A program made the position numbers and the translations under genes. Shown in pieces: positions 13,042 through 22,887 of a stretch of DNA of 64,000 nt. The DNA is taken from the NCBI RefSeq assembly GCF_022662475.1, contig NZ_JAKNQQ010000002.1, forward strand, positions 806,001 to 870,000, read 5' to 3'. The DNA comes from Sphingomonas sp. TREG-RG-20F-R18-01 (lineage in GTDB: Bacteria; Pseudomonadota; Alphaproteobacteria; Sphingomonadales; Sphingomonadaceae). The stretch's first letter is position 1, and each line of letters begins with the position of its first letter. The notes beneath the pieces were generated by a model, which saw nothing but the letters and a program-made list of their open reading frames with translations, was not told the origin of the DNA and did no database searches.

Positions 13042-14785
13042 AATGCGCCTTTGCGTCATAGAGCGTGTCGAGCGTGATCGCGGCGATGCCGTGCTCCGTG
13101 GCATAGCGTTCGGTGTTGCGCCGCGCCTTGCCGCGCACGAAAAACGGGATCTTCAGCAGCTCGCGCTCGGCTTCGGGCGACCATCCCTCCTGTTCCTCCC
13201 CCGCGTCAGCGGGGGAGGGGGACCGCTCGGCTTCTTCAGCCGAGTGGTGGAGGGGGCGGGCGCTCGGCGAAACAACCGCGGTTGCTCCCCCTCCACCGTT
13301 CGCTGAATGCTCACGGTCCCCCTCCCCCGGTTCCCGGGGGAGGATCGGGGAGGCGCCATGCCCCAGGTGGCTCGCCCCGGCATGGTCCGAAAACTCGAAA
13401 TCGTCGCGGAACATCGTCAGCAGATGTTCCTCCAGCCCCATCACCAGTGGATGCACCCAGGTGTCGAACAGCACGTTCGCGCCCTCGAACCCCATTTGCG
13501 GGCTGTAGCGCGCGGGGAAATCCTGGACATGGACCGGCGCCGAGATCACCGCGCACGGGATCCGCAGCCGCTTGGCGATGTGCCGCTCCATCTGCGTGCC
13601 GAGCACCAGCTCGGGCTGGAGCCGCGCGATCGCATCCTCGACCGCGAGATAATCGTCGGTAATCAGCGGCTCGAGCCCGTACACCAAAGCGGCAGTGCGG
13701 ATCTCGCGGGCGAATTCGCGATTGTAGCAGCCGAGCCCGACCACCTCGAACCCGAACTCGTCGCGCGCCACCCGCGCAGCGGCGACCGCGTGCGTGGCAT
13801 CACCGAAGATGAAGACGCGCTTGCCGGTCAAATAGGTCGAGTCGACCGACTGGCTCCACCACGGCAGCCGCGACGTATCGAGCGCGGCGGCGGGGTCGAC
13901 CCCGGCGAGTGCCGCGACCTCGGCGATGAAGTCGCGCGTCGCGCCGTGCCCGATCGGGACGGTGCGGACGGTCTTCTGCCCATAGGTCCGCTCGAGCCAG
14001 CGGCACGCGGTGTCGGCGATCTCGGGATAGAGGCTGATGTTGAAATCGGCGTCGGGCAGCCGCGCCAGATCAGCGGGGGTCGCGCCCAAGGGGGCGACGA
14101 CGTTGATCCCGATCCCGAGCGTTTCGAGCAGTCGGGTGATCTCGACGACATCGTCGCGGTGGCGGAAGCCCAGCGCGGTCGGGCCGAGGATGTTGGCCTT
14201 TTTGCGCACGGGACGGCTCCCCCCCGGCGAAGGCCGGGGCCCATTGGCGAAGGTCGATGTTGGCGCGGACAGGACTTCGTTACCACCGTCCCGCGATTGG
14301 GCCCCGGCCTTCGCCGGGGGGGTGGCAACGGTACCGGCGGGAGCGCCCGAACACATCGCCCGCACCAATTGATAGAAGGTCTCCGCCGCGCCCCAATTCT
14401 CCTTGCGCTGATAGCTCGGCAGCTCGAGCGCGATCACCGGGATCGGCAGCCGCAACGCCGACGCCAGCCCCGCCGGATCGTCCTGGATCAGTTCCGCGGT
14501 GCACGACGCCCCCACCAGCAGCGCCTGCGGTGCGAACCGGTCGACCGCGTCGCGCACCGCGGTCTGGAACAAGGCGGCGGTATCCTTGCCGAGATCGCGC
14601 GCCTGGAAGGTCGTGTAGGTCACCGGCGGGCGCTTGCCGCGGCGTTCGATCATCGTGAACAACAGGTCGGCGTAGGTATCGCCCTGCGGCGCATGGAGCA
14701 CGTAATGCACCCCCTCCATCGCGGTCGCGATCCGCATCGCGCCGACATGCGGCGGCCCTTCATAGGTCCAGACGGTCAGCTGCAT
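13031..14785 (-). CDS. bchB: dark-operative protochlorophyllide reductase subunit B, with two repeat-derived insertions
   Basis: This 584-residue subunit pairs with BchN to form the NB component that reduces ring D of protochlorophyllide. The start [19 protein letters not shown] and Asp36 (in [10 protein letters not shown]), the aspartate ligand of the NB 4Fe-4S cluster in this family, are present. So are [64 protein letters not shown] and the C-terminal [17 protein letters not shown]. BchB is normally about 510-530 residues. The excess maps to residues about 150-190 and 478-534, each encoded by a palindromic repeat element that keeps the frame. Everything around the insertions looks intact, so the protein is probably functional. 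Confidence 0.95.
13195..13343. repeat. palindromic element inside bchB (family CCTCCCCCG/CGGGGGAGG)
   Basis: Two hairpins, CCTCCCCCGC-GTCA-GCGGGGGAGG at 13195-13218 and CCTCCCCCGG-TTC-CCGGGGGAGG at 13321-13343, flank a centre carrying further inverted arms (GGTGGAGGGGG near 13246, CCCCCTCCACC near 13286). The whole unit is an inverted pair about 149 bases long. It is read through by bchB as residues of the linker before [15 protein letters not shown], without stop codons. This family was not seen elsewhere in the window. Confidence 0.85.
14221..14321. repeat. REPIN-like element inside bchB (family CCCCGGCGAAGGCCGGGG)
   Basis: CCCCGGCGAAGGCCGGGGCC at the left and its reverse complement GGCCCCGGCCTTCGCCGGGG at the right are separated by about 55 unrelated bases. 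This has the same size and end sequences as intergenic copies near 26640, 38460 and 46372. In bchB it encodes about residues 155-188 ([14 protein letters not shown] through GPRPSPGG) with no stop or frameshift. Confidence 0.88.
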
Positions 14786-14800
14786 GACGCCCCCGCTCCT

Positions 14801-14892
14801 GTCACCCCGGCGAAGGCCGGGAGCGCCACGCCGCCGCGCGCAACGCGGGTCGTCCGAAGCAACAGGGCGGCCGCGGCCTCCGCCGGGGTGAC
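14801..14892. repeat. REPIN-like inverted repeat pair between bchN and bchB
   Basis: GTCACCCCGGCGAAGGCCGG at the left and a diverged reverse complement ending CCGCCGGGGTGAC at the right fill most of the 115-base gap between bchN and bchB. It is the same family as the element inside bchB 480 bases away. Confidence 0.8.
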
Positions 14893-14900
14893 GGGGGCGC

Positions 14901-16762
<1,862 letters not shown>

Positions 16763-16788
16763 GGCTTCGCTCCGCCCCTCTCCCCGCA

Positions 16789-16817
16789 ATTAGAAAACGC
16801 AACGCTCCGGGTGTCAA
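16789..16817 (-). promoter_or_regulatory. sigma70-type promoter of the bchF superoperon
   Basis: On the minus strand TTGACA (16812-16817) is followed by a 17-base spacer and TCTAAT (16789-16794), about 27 bases before the bchF ATG. The -35 box is the left half of the PpsR-type site at 16812-16829, so a bound repressor would block the promoter. Confidence 0.65.
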
Positions 16818-16829
16818 TACAAATTGACG
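16812..16829. promoter_or_regulatory. PpsR/CrtJ-type operator between bchF and ppaA
   Basis: TGTCAATACAAATTGACG is a TGT-N12-ACG inverted repeat, one base from the TGT-N12-ACA consensus of PpsR/CrtJ. The perfect palindrome TTGACGTCAA overlaps its right end. The ppsR gene lies about 1.1 kb away. It could control both the leftward bch superoperon and the rightward ppaA gene. Confidence 0.7.
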
Positions 16830-16873
16830 TCAAGACAAGATTACACCTGTTGCAGTGCAGCGACGTTTGTCCG

Positions 16874-16902
16874 TTGCAAGGGCGTTACGACAGGCATACG
16901 AT
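16874..16902 (+). promoter_or_regulatory. possible promoter of ppaA
   Basis: TTGCAA (16874-16879), a 17-base spacer and TACGAT (16897-16902) lie 70 bases before the ppaA ATG. Match to the sigma70 consensus is moderate and no other evidence supports it. Confidence 0.35.
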
Positions 16903-16971
16903 GCGAGTCGCAGGGCAAACCAAATCGGTGTCCGGCACGTCGCGTGTTCAACCAGGCCGGAGGGGGTCAGG

Positions 16972-17895
16972 ATGACTTCGCTTACCCGGATTGAACATTT
17001 TTTTCGACGACAGGGAGCGAGACCGGATCCGGGGGGCAGGCCGGACCTGCGCGATCTCCACCGGGTAACCCCATTGGTCCGATCCGACTCCGATCGCGAC
17101 CAGGCCCGGTCGCTGACCCGTCTGATCGAAAGCGAAATCATCCCGCGCCTGCTGGTCGCGCATGCCGTCGCGCCGTCCCCGCGGATGGGGGGCGGACCCG
17201 CCGGTTCCATATCGGCCGCGGAAGTCGCCGCCTTCGCCCCGCTCGCGCTGCAGGTGGAGGCCGACGAGTTGCTCCAGCATGTCGAGGGGCTGATCGCGCG
17301 CGGCGTGTCGTTCGATACGCTGCTGGTCGATCTACTCGCCCCGGCGGCGCGCCATCTCGGCGCCTTGTGGGACGACGATCGATGCGACTTCATCGACGTG
17401 ACGATGGGGCTGTGGCGGCTTCAGGAGGTCGTTCACGAACTCTCCGGGCGCGCGCCGATGAAGGAGGTGCCCGGCGACGGTCACGTCCGTCGCGCGCTGT
17501 TCGTATCGCTGGCGGGCGATCATCACAGTTTCGGTACCGTCGTGGTCGACGAGATGTTCTGCGCCAACGGATGGCTGACCGATCGGCTGAACGAGGCGAG
17601 CGCCGATGTCCTGCTGACCCGCGTCCGCGACGAACTGTTCGACCTGGTCGGATTGACGATCACCTGTGACTGCCATATCGCGCCCTTGCCCTCGATCGTC
17701 CGCGCAGTGCGGGCGGCCTCCAGAAATCCCAGGATTTGTGTGATGGTCGGTGGGCGGGTGTTCGCGGAAAACGCGGAACTCGCCGCTGCGGTCGGCGCGG
17801 ACGGGACGGCTCCCGACGCAAGGGTCGCCGTTCGTGTTGCCGGGGCACTGGTCGACGCGGTTGCGCGGGAGGCGGTTTCGGCCATGACCGGTTGA
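16972..17895 (+). CDS. ppaA: PpaA/AerR-type cobalamin-binding regulator of photosynthesis genes
   Basis: This 307-residue soluble protein lacks a BLUF domain and so is not AppA. Its first 130 residues include a helical B12-binding-cap region (LIARGVSFDTLLVDLLAPAA, RHLGALWDDDRCDFIDVTMG). The second half is a Rossmann-like B12 domain with AGDHHSFGTVVVDEM, which contains the DxHxxG cobalamin motif (Asp-His-His-Ser-Phe-Gly), and CVMVGGRVF near the C terminus. PpaA/AerR proteins act with PpsR/CrtJ to adjust pigment gene expression to light and oxygen. ATG at 16972 follows GGAGGGGGTCAGG. ppsR begins 69 bases downstream in the same direction. Confidence 0.88.
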   Translation: MTSLTRIEHFFRRQGARPDPGGRPDLRDLHRVTPLVRSDSDRDQARSLTRLIESEIIPRLLVAHAVAPSPRMGGGPAGSISAAEVAAFAPLALQVEADELLQHVEGLIARGVSFDTLLVDLLAPAARHLGALWDDDRCDFIDVTMGLWRLQEVVHELSGRAPMKEVPGDGHVRRALFVSLAGDHHSFGTVVVDEMFCANGWLTDRLNEASADVLLTRVRDELFDLVGLTITCDCHIAPLPSIVRAVRAASRNPRICVMVGGRVFAENAELAAAVGADGTAPDARVAVRVAGALVDAVAREAVSAMTG

Positions 17896-17964
17896 TCCCG
17901 ACAGGGTCTCGCGGCCACGGTGCGGGTCGCGCGACACCTAGATTCAGGAGCAAATTGTTCGTCG

Positions 17965-19392
17965 ATGAACGATCGTCCCACCTTGTTCGCACCCCATGCC
18001 TTTACCAACCCCGATGCGTTGGCGGAGACGCTTGCGCCCCGCGTCGCGGCGGCGGTGGTGGCGGCGGCCGGTGACATTGCGCTGGTCGTCGATCCGGCCG
18101 GGGTGATCCGCGATGTCGCGATCGCCAACGCGGATCTGGCGGCACTAGGGTTCGGCGACTGGCGCGGCCACGCCTGGATCGACACCGTCACCAGCGAGAG
18201 CAGGGCCAAGATCACCGACATGCTGTCCGATGGTGCCGCACGGGAGCCATCGCGCTGGCGCCAGATCAACCACCCCACCGCGGGCGGGGACGTGCCGGTA
18301 CGCTACCTCGTGACGCAGCTGGAGCAGGGCGGCGGCGTGCTCGCGATCGGACGCGACATGCGCGCGGCGGCGGTCATGCAGCAGCGGTTGCTCCAGACCC
18401 AGCAATCGCTCGAGCGCGACTATATCAAGCTGCGCCAGGCCGAAGCGCGCTATCGCCTGTTGTTCGACCTCGGCACCGAGCCCGTGCTGATCATCGATGT
18501 CGCGACGCGCCGCATTCGCGAGATCAACCCGGCGGCGGCGCGCCTGATCGGCGCCGTGGACGACACGTTGACCGATCAGCCGGTCACGACGATCGTCGAT
18601 CCGGCCGATCGCGAGGACCTGATCGCGCAACTCGGCGCGGCAGGTGCCAGCGACGATCTTCCGGCGATTTCGGTACGGCTGGCGAGCGGGCAGCCCGTCG
18701 CCATGTCGGCGCGCCTGTTCCGGCAAGGGCGGGTCGCGTTGCTGCTGGTCCGGCTTGTCCCGGACGCGCCATCGCCGGGAACCCAGGGCCATGCCGCACC
18801 GATCGGCGCGGTGATCGAACACATGCCCGATGCCTTCGTGCTGGTGGATGCGCGACTCGACATCCTGTTCGCCAACGCCGCGTTCACGGAGCTGGCGGGC
18901 GTCGCCTCGGTCGCGCGGGTCACGAACGCCCCGCTGGCGACCTGGCTCGGTCGACCCGGAATCGATCTCGAGCTGATCGTCGGCCAGTTGCGCGAGCACG
19001 GCACGGTGCGCAACGTCGCGACGATCCTGCGCAGCACCGGCGGCCGGCAGGAAGAGATCGAGATATCGGGCGTCGTCGCGCCTTATGGGGACAGCCAGTG
19101 CTACGGCTTCACGATCCGCAACGTCGCGCGCCGGCTGCGCAGCGTGCCGCCGGCCGAGCGCGACCTGCCGCGCTCGGTCGAGCAACTGACCGAACTGGTC
19201 GGGCGGATGTCGCTAAAGGACATCGTGCGCGAATCGACCGACCTGATCGAACGCCTCTGCATCGAGGCGGCGCTGGCCTATACCTCCGACAATCGCGCGT
19301 CGGCGGCGGAGATCCTCGGGATCAGCCGGCAAAGCCTGTATTCCAAGCTCCATCGCCATGGTCTGGGGAATCTGGTCTCGGGCGAAGGCTAA
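17965..19392 (+). CDS. ppsR: transcriptional regulator PpsR (CrtJ), PAS-PAS-HTH
   Basis: This 475-residue repressor of photosynthesis genes has an N-terminal PAS-like region (about 33-135), a helix (QQRLLQTQQSLERDYIKLRQ), PAS1 (about 163-262), PAS2 (about 280-390) and a C-terminal Fis-type helix-turn-helix (DNRASAAEILGISRQSLYSK, 442-461). Only two cysteines occur, Cys379 in PAS2 (DSQCYGF) and Cys432 at the start of the DNA-binding region (RLCIEAAL). The latter corresponds to the HTH cysteine implicated in redox control in Rhodobacter. Start ATG at 17965 has CAGGAG 14 bases upstream, slightly far. The bchG gene starts 89 bases after, across a PpsR-type site. Confidence 0.95.
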   Translation: MNDRPTLFAPHAFTNPDALAETLAPRVAAAVVAAAGDIALVVDPAGVIRDVAIANADLAALGFGDWRGHAWIDTVTSESRAKITDMLSDGAAREPSRWRQINHPTAGGDVPVRYLVTQLEQGGGVLAIGRDMRAAAVMQQRLLQTQQSLERDYIKLRQAEARYRLLFDLGTEPVLIIDVATRRIREINPAAARLIGAVDDTLTDQPVTTIVDPADREDLIAQLGAAGASDDLPAISVRLASGQPVAMSARLFRQGRVALLLVRLVPDAPSPGTQGHAAPIGAVIEHMPDAFVLVDARLDILFANAAFTELAGVASVARVTNAPLATWLGRPGIDLELIVGQLREHGTVRNVATILRSTGGRQEEIEISGVVAPYGDSQCYGFTIRNVARRLRSVPPAERDLPRSVEQLTELVGRMSLKDIVRESTDLIERLCIEAALAYTSDNRASAAEILGISRQSLYSKLHRHGLGNLVSGEG

Positions 19393-19434
19393 GCCCTTCC
19401 CGCACTGGGACAAGCACCGGACGCCCGGTTGGAG

Positions 19435-19452
19435 TGTCAAATATATTTGACG
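19435..19452. promoter_or_regulatory. PpsR/CrtJ-type operator upstream of bchG
   Basis: TGTCAAATATATTTGACG has the same TGTCAA-N6-TTGACG form as the bchF/ppaA site and lies 30 bases before the bchG start. The right half TTGACG could serve as a -35 box for a bchG promoter. This suggests bchG to tspO is transcribed separately from ppsR and under PpsR control. Confidence 0.7.
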
Positions 19453-19481
19453 ATCGGCATTGTCCATATTAGCTTGCTGCC

Positions 19482-20393
19482 ATGGCTCGCGCGACATTCC
19501 CTCCGCTGGCAGGAGTGCCCGTACCGCGGGTGCGCGACGTTGCCGAGTTGCTCAAGCCGATCACCTGGTTCCCGCCGATCTGGGCTTTCCTGTGCGGGGT
19601 CGTGTCGTCGGGCGTATCGGTGTCGAGTCGCTGGCCGTTCCTGATCGCCGGGGTATTGCTGGTCGGGCCGCTGGTGTGCGGCACGAGCCAGGCAGTGAAC
19701 GACTGGTTCGACCGCCACGTCGATGCGATCAACGAGCCGCTGCGTCCGATCCCGTCGGGCCGGATCGGGGGGCATTGGGGGTTGTGGATCGCGCTGTGCG
19801 GCAGCGCGCTGGCGCTCGCCGTCGCCACGATCACCGGCGGCTGGGTGGTGGCGGCGACGGCGGTCGGCCTGGTGTTCGCTTGGATCTACAGCGCGCCGCC
19901 GTTCCGCCTGAAGAGGAGCGGACTCTGGGGGCCGAGCGCGGTCGCGCTGACGTATGAAGGCCTTACCTGGTTCACCGGCGCGAGCGTGATGGCGGGGGCA
20001 TTGCCCGATGCGTCAATCCTCGTGATCCTGATCCTGTACAGTGCGGGCGCGTTCGGCATCATGACGCTCAACGACTTCAAGGCCGTTGCCGGGGATCGCG
20101 CGATGGGGATCCGGTCGCTCCCGGTGACGCTCGGGGTCGGGCCGGCGGCGCGGGTCGCTTGCGTGGTGATGGCGGTGCCGCAGGTCGCGGTCGTCGCGTT
20201 GCTCGGGCTGTGGGGCCATGGGCTGGTCGCCGGGGTCGTCGCGGCGCTGCTGCTGGGGCAGCTGGCGCTGATGCCACGGTTGCTGCGCGATCCGCTCAAA
20301 CAGACGCCGTGGTACAACGCCACGGGAACCAGCCTGTATGTGCTCGGGATGCTGGCGACCGCGTTCGGGCTCGGCGGAGTGCTGGGGTTGTGA
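19482..20393 (+). CDS. bchG: bacteriochlorophyll synthase (geranylgeranyl/phytyl transferase)
   Basis: This 303-residue UbiA-family membrane prenyltransferase esterifies bacteriochlorophyllide a. The polyprenyl-diphosphate-binding motif is NDWFDRHVDAINEPLRPIPS (residues 73-92), and the second conserved region is MTLNDFKAVAGDRAMGIRSL near 194. About eight to nine hydrophobic helices are visible and the N terminus contains LLKPITWFPPIWAF. The stop overlaps the GTG start of the next gene. Substrate specificity for BChl a rather than chlorophyll is inferred from context. Confidence 0.95.
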   Translation: MARATFPPLAGVPVPRVRDVAELLKPITWFPPIWAFLCGVVSSGVSVSSRWPFLIAGVLLVGPLVCGTSQAVNDWFDRHVDAINEPLRPIPSGRIGGHWGLWIALCGSALALAVATITGGWVVAATAVGLVFAWIYSAPPFRLKRSGLWGPSAVALTYEGLTWFTGASVMAGALPDASILVILILYSAGAFGIMTLNDFKAVAGDRAMGIRSLPVTLGVGPAARVACVVMAVPQVAVVALLGLWGHGLVAGVVAALLLGQLALMPRLLRDPLKQTPWYNATGTSLYVLGMLATAFGLGGVLGL

Positions 20394-21706
20394 CCGCGGC
20401 CGCACCGCTGCGCTGGGTCGGGATCGTCCGGCTCGGGCTGGTGCAAAGCGCGATCGGCGCGATCGTGATGCTGGCGACCTCGTTGCTCAACCGCGTGATG
20501 GTGGTGGAATATGCCTTGCCGGCGGCATTCCCGGCAGGGCTGGTCGCGTGGCATTATGCGGTGCAGCTGTCGCGCCCGATCTGGGGTCATGGCTCGGACC
20601 GCGGACGTCGCCGGACGCCGTGGATCCTCGGGGGGATGGCCCTGCTCGCGGGCGGCGCGATGGTCGCGGTCTGGGCGCTTGGCGTCATCGCCGGCGGGGG
20701 GCGGTGGGGCTATGCGCTGGCGGTCCTGGCATTTGCGATGATCGGCGCGGGCGTCGGTGCGGCGGGAACGTCGCTGCTGGCGTTGCTGGCCACGCGCGTC
20801 GCGCCCGAACGACGCGCGGCGGCGGCTTCGGTCACGTGGATCATGATGGTCGCGGGCATTGCGGTGTCGGCGGCGGTGGCGGGCACGCTGGTCGACCCGT
20901 TCTCCTACCTTCGCCTCTGCGCGGTCGTGTCGGGTGTCGCGGGGGCCGCGTTCCTGGTCGCGACCGCCGCGGTGTGGGGGCTGGAGCGGCCGGTTCCCAT
21001 GCCGGACGAGGCACTACCGCCGCCGCCCGCGTTCAGGGCGGCGCTCCGCGCCATGTGGGCGGACAGCGATGCGCGCCGGTTCACGATCTTCGTGTTCCTG
21101 TCGATGCTGGCCTATGCGATGCAGGATCTCATCCTCGAACCGTTCACCGGGTTGCGCTTCGGCCTGACGCCCGGACAGTCGACCCAGGTCTCGAGCATCC
21201 AGCATGGCGGCGTCCTGCTCGGGATGATCCTGGCGGGCGTCGGCGGCAGCGTGTTCGCCGGGCATGGCGCGAGCGGATTGCGCCGCTGGATCGTCGCGGG
21301 ATGCATCGGCTCGGCACTCGCCTTGTGCGGGCTCGCGCTGGCGGCACGGGTCGGGCCGGGCTGGCCGATCCTCGCGAACGTCTTCGCGCTCGGTTTCGCC
21401 AACGGCATCTTCGCGGTCGCCGCGATCGGGGCGATGATGGCGCTGGCCGGGGCGGGCGCGGCGGACGGATCGCCCAGCGAAGGGATTCGCATGGGGGTGT
21501 GGGGTGCGGCGCAGGCCATCGCCTTCGGGCTGGGCGGGCTGACCGGCGCCGTGGCGGTCGATGCCGGGCGGGCCCTGATCGGATCGATGCCGGAGGCGTT
21601 CACGCTGGTCTTCGGGACGGAAGCGATGCTGTTCCTCGTCGCCGCCGCCATGTCGTTGCGCGGGGCGCCGCGCGTCGTGGGTCTTGGTCGGGAGGTGATG
21701 CTGTGA
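20390..21706 (+). CDS. PucC-family (BCD) transporter of the bchG-bchP operon
   Basis: This 438-residue, 12-helix MFS-like protein is related to PucC and LhaA. It shows LATSLLNRVMVVEYALPAAF near the N terminus, SRPIWGHGSDRGRRRTPWIL near 59, and AYAMQDLILEPFTGLRFGLT mid-protein, homologous to AFSMQDVLLEPYGGQ of LhaA. Position between bchG and bchP is that of the gene called orf428 or bch2 in Rhodobacter. The start is GTG at 20390, overlapping the bchG stop, and its stop overlaps the GTG of bchP. Its role, perhaps in pigment delivery or assembly, is not established. Confidence 0.9.
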   Translation: MTAAAPLRWVGIVRLGLVQSAIGAIVMLATSLLNRVMVVEYALPAAFPAGLVAWHYAVQLSRPIWGHGSDRGRRRTPWILGGMALLAGGAMVAVWALGVIAGGGRWGYALAVLAFAMIGAGVGAAGTSLLALLATRVAPERRAAAASVTWIMMVAGIAVSAAVAGTLVDPFSYLRLCAVVSGVAGAAFLVATAAVWGLERPVPMPDEALPPPPAFRAALRAMWADSDARRFTIFVFLSMLAYAMQDLILEPFTGLRFGLTPGQSTQVSSIQHGGVLLGMILAGVGGSVFAGHGASGLRRWIVAGCIGSALALCGLALAARVGPGWPILANVFALGFANGIFAVAAIGAMMALAGAGAADGSPSEGIRMGVWGAAQAIAFGLGGLTGAVAVDAGRALIGSMPEAFTLVFGTEAMLFLVAAAMSLRGAPRVVGLGREVML

Positions 21707-22887
21707 CCGCTGCTTTCGATTGTGTCGTCGTCGGGGGCGGGCCGTCCGGCGCGACCGCCGCAACCGACCTTGCGCGGGCCGGGCATCGCGTCTTGCTGCT
21801 CGATCGCGCGGGACGGATCAAGCCGTGCGGGGGCGCGATTCCGCCGCGCGCGATCCAGGATTTCGCGATTCCCGACCACATACTGGTCGGCAAGGCCAGC
21901 ATGGCGCGGATGGTCGCGCCCTCCGGAAAACGGGTCGACATGCCGGTCGGGGACGGGTTCGTCGGTCTGGTCGACCGCGAGACGTTCGACGAATGGCTCC
22001 GCGCCCGCGCGGCGCTGGCGGGAGCGGAACGGCGGACCGGCACGTTCGAGCGGATCGAGCGCGACGCCGTGGGGACCGCGGTGGTCGTGTATCGCGCCGA
22101 CCGTAACGGGCCAGAACGCCGGATCACCGCGCGCGCGGTGATCGGCGCGGACGGCGCGCGATCCGGCGTGGCGCGCGGCGAAATCAAGGGCGCGGCCCGG
22201 ATGCCCTATGTCTTCGCCTATCACGAGATCGTCGCCGCCCCGCCCGACGGCGGCGCCGATTACGACCGGGCGCGGTGCGATGTCTTCTACCAGGGCAAGC
22301 ATTCGCCCGATTTCTATGCCTGGGTCTTCCCCCATGGCGATACCGCCAGCATCGGCGTGGGCAGCGCCCGCAAGGGGCTGGCGCTGCGCGATTCGGTGGC
22401 GGCGCTGCGGGCGCAGACCGGGCTCGAGGGGTGCGCGACGCTGCGGTGCGAGGGCGCGCCGATCCCCTGCAAGCCGTTGCGGCGGTGGGACAATGGCCGT
22501 GACGTGGTGGTGGCGGGGGATGCCGCGGGCGTGGTCGCGCCGGCATCGGGCGAGGGGATCTATTATGCGATGGCGGGGGGGCGCCACGCGGCCGAGGCGG
22601 TCGCGCTGTTCCTGGCGACGGGCAAGGCCTCGGCGCTGCGGATCGCGCGCAGGCGCTTCATGCGCGCGCACGGCCGGGTGTTCTGGATCCTCGGGATCAT
22701 GCAATATTTCTGGTATTCCAGCGACGCGCGGCGCGAACGCTTCGTCAAGATCTGCGAGGATCCGGACGTGCAGCGGCTGACCTGGGACGCGTATATGAAC
22801 AAGCGGCTGGTGCGGGCGAAACCGATCGCGCACGTTCGCATCTTCTTGAAGGATCTACGGCATCTGTTCGGGCTGGCCCCGGCATGA
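21703..22887 (+). CDS. bchP: geranylgeranyl diphosphate/bacteriochlorophyll reductase
   Basis: This 394-residue flavoprotein reduces three double bonds of the geranylgeranyl chain to phytyl. The N-terminal FAD-binding GGGPSGATAATDLARAGHRV is at residues 11-30, followed by KPCGGAIPPRAIQDF, both typical of BchP/ChlP. VVAGDAAGVVAPASGEGIYY near 270 is the second FAD contact, and the C terminus contains ILGIMQYFWYSSDARRERFV. GTG at 21703 overlaps the preceding stop. The tspO gene overlaps its last codon. Confidence 0.95.
   Translation: MTAAFDCVVVGGGPSGATAATDLARAGHRVLLLDRAGRIKPCGGAIPPRAIQDFAIPDHILVGKASMARMVAPSGKRVDMPVGDGFVGLVDRETFDEWLRARAALAGAERRTGTFERIERDAVGTAVVVYRADRNGPERRITARAVIGADGARSGVARGEIKGAARMPYVFAYHEIVAAPPDGGADYDRARCDVFYQGKHSPDFYAWVFPHGDTASIGVGSARKGLALRDSVAALRAQTGLEGCATLRCEGAPIPCKPLRRWDNGRDVVVAGDAAGVVAPASGEGIYYAMAGGRHAAEAVALFLATGKASALRIARRRFMRAHGRVFWILGIMQYFWYSSDARRERFVKICEDPDVQRLTWDAYMNKRLVRAKPIAHVRIFLKDLRHLFGLAPA

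Noticed and set aside
16972..17895. The gene upstream of ppsR as appA
   Set aside because: There is no BLUF domain at the N terminus; length and B12 motif fit PpaA/AerR.
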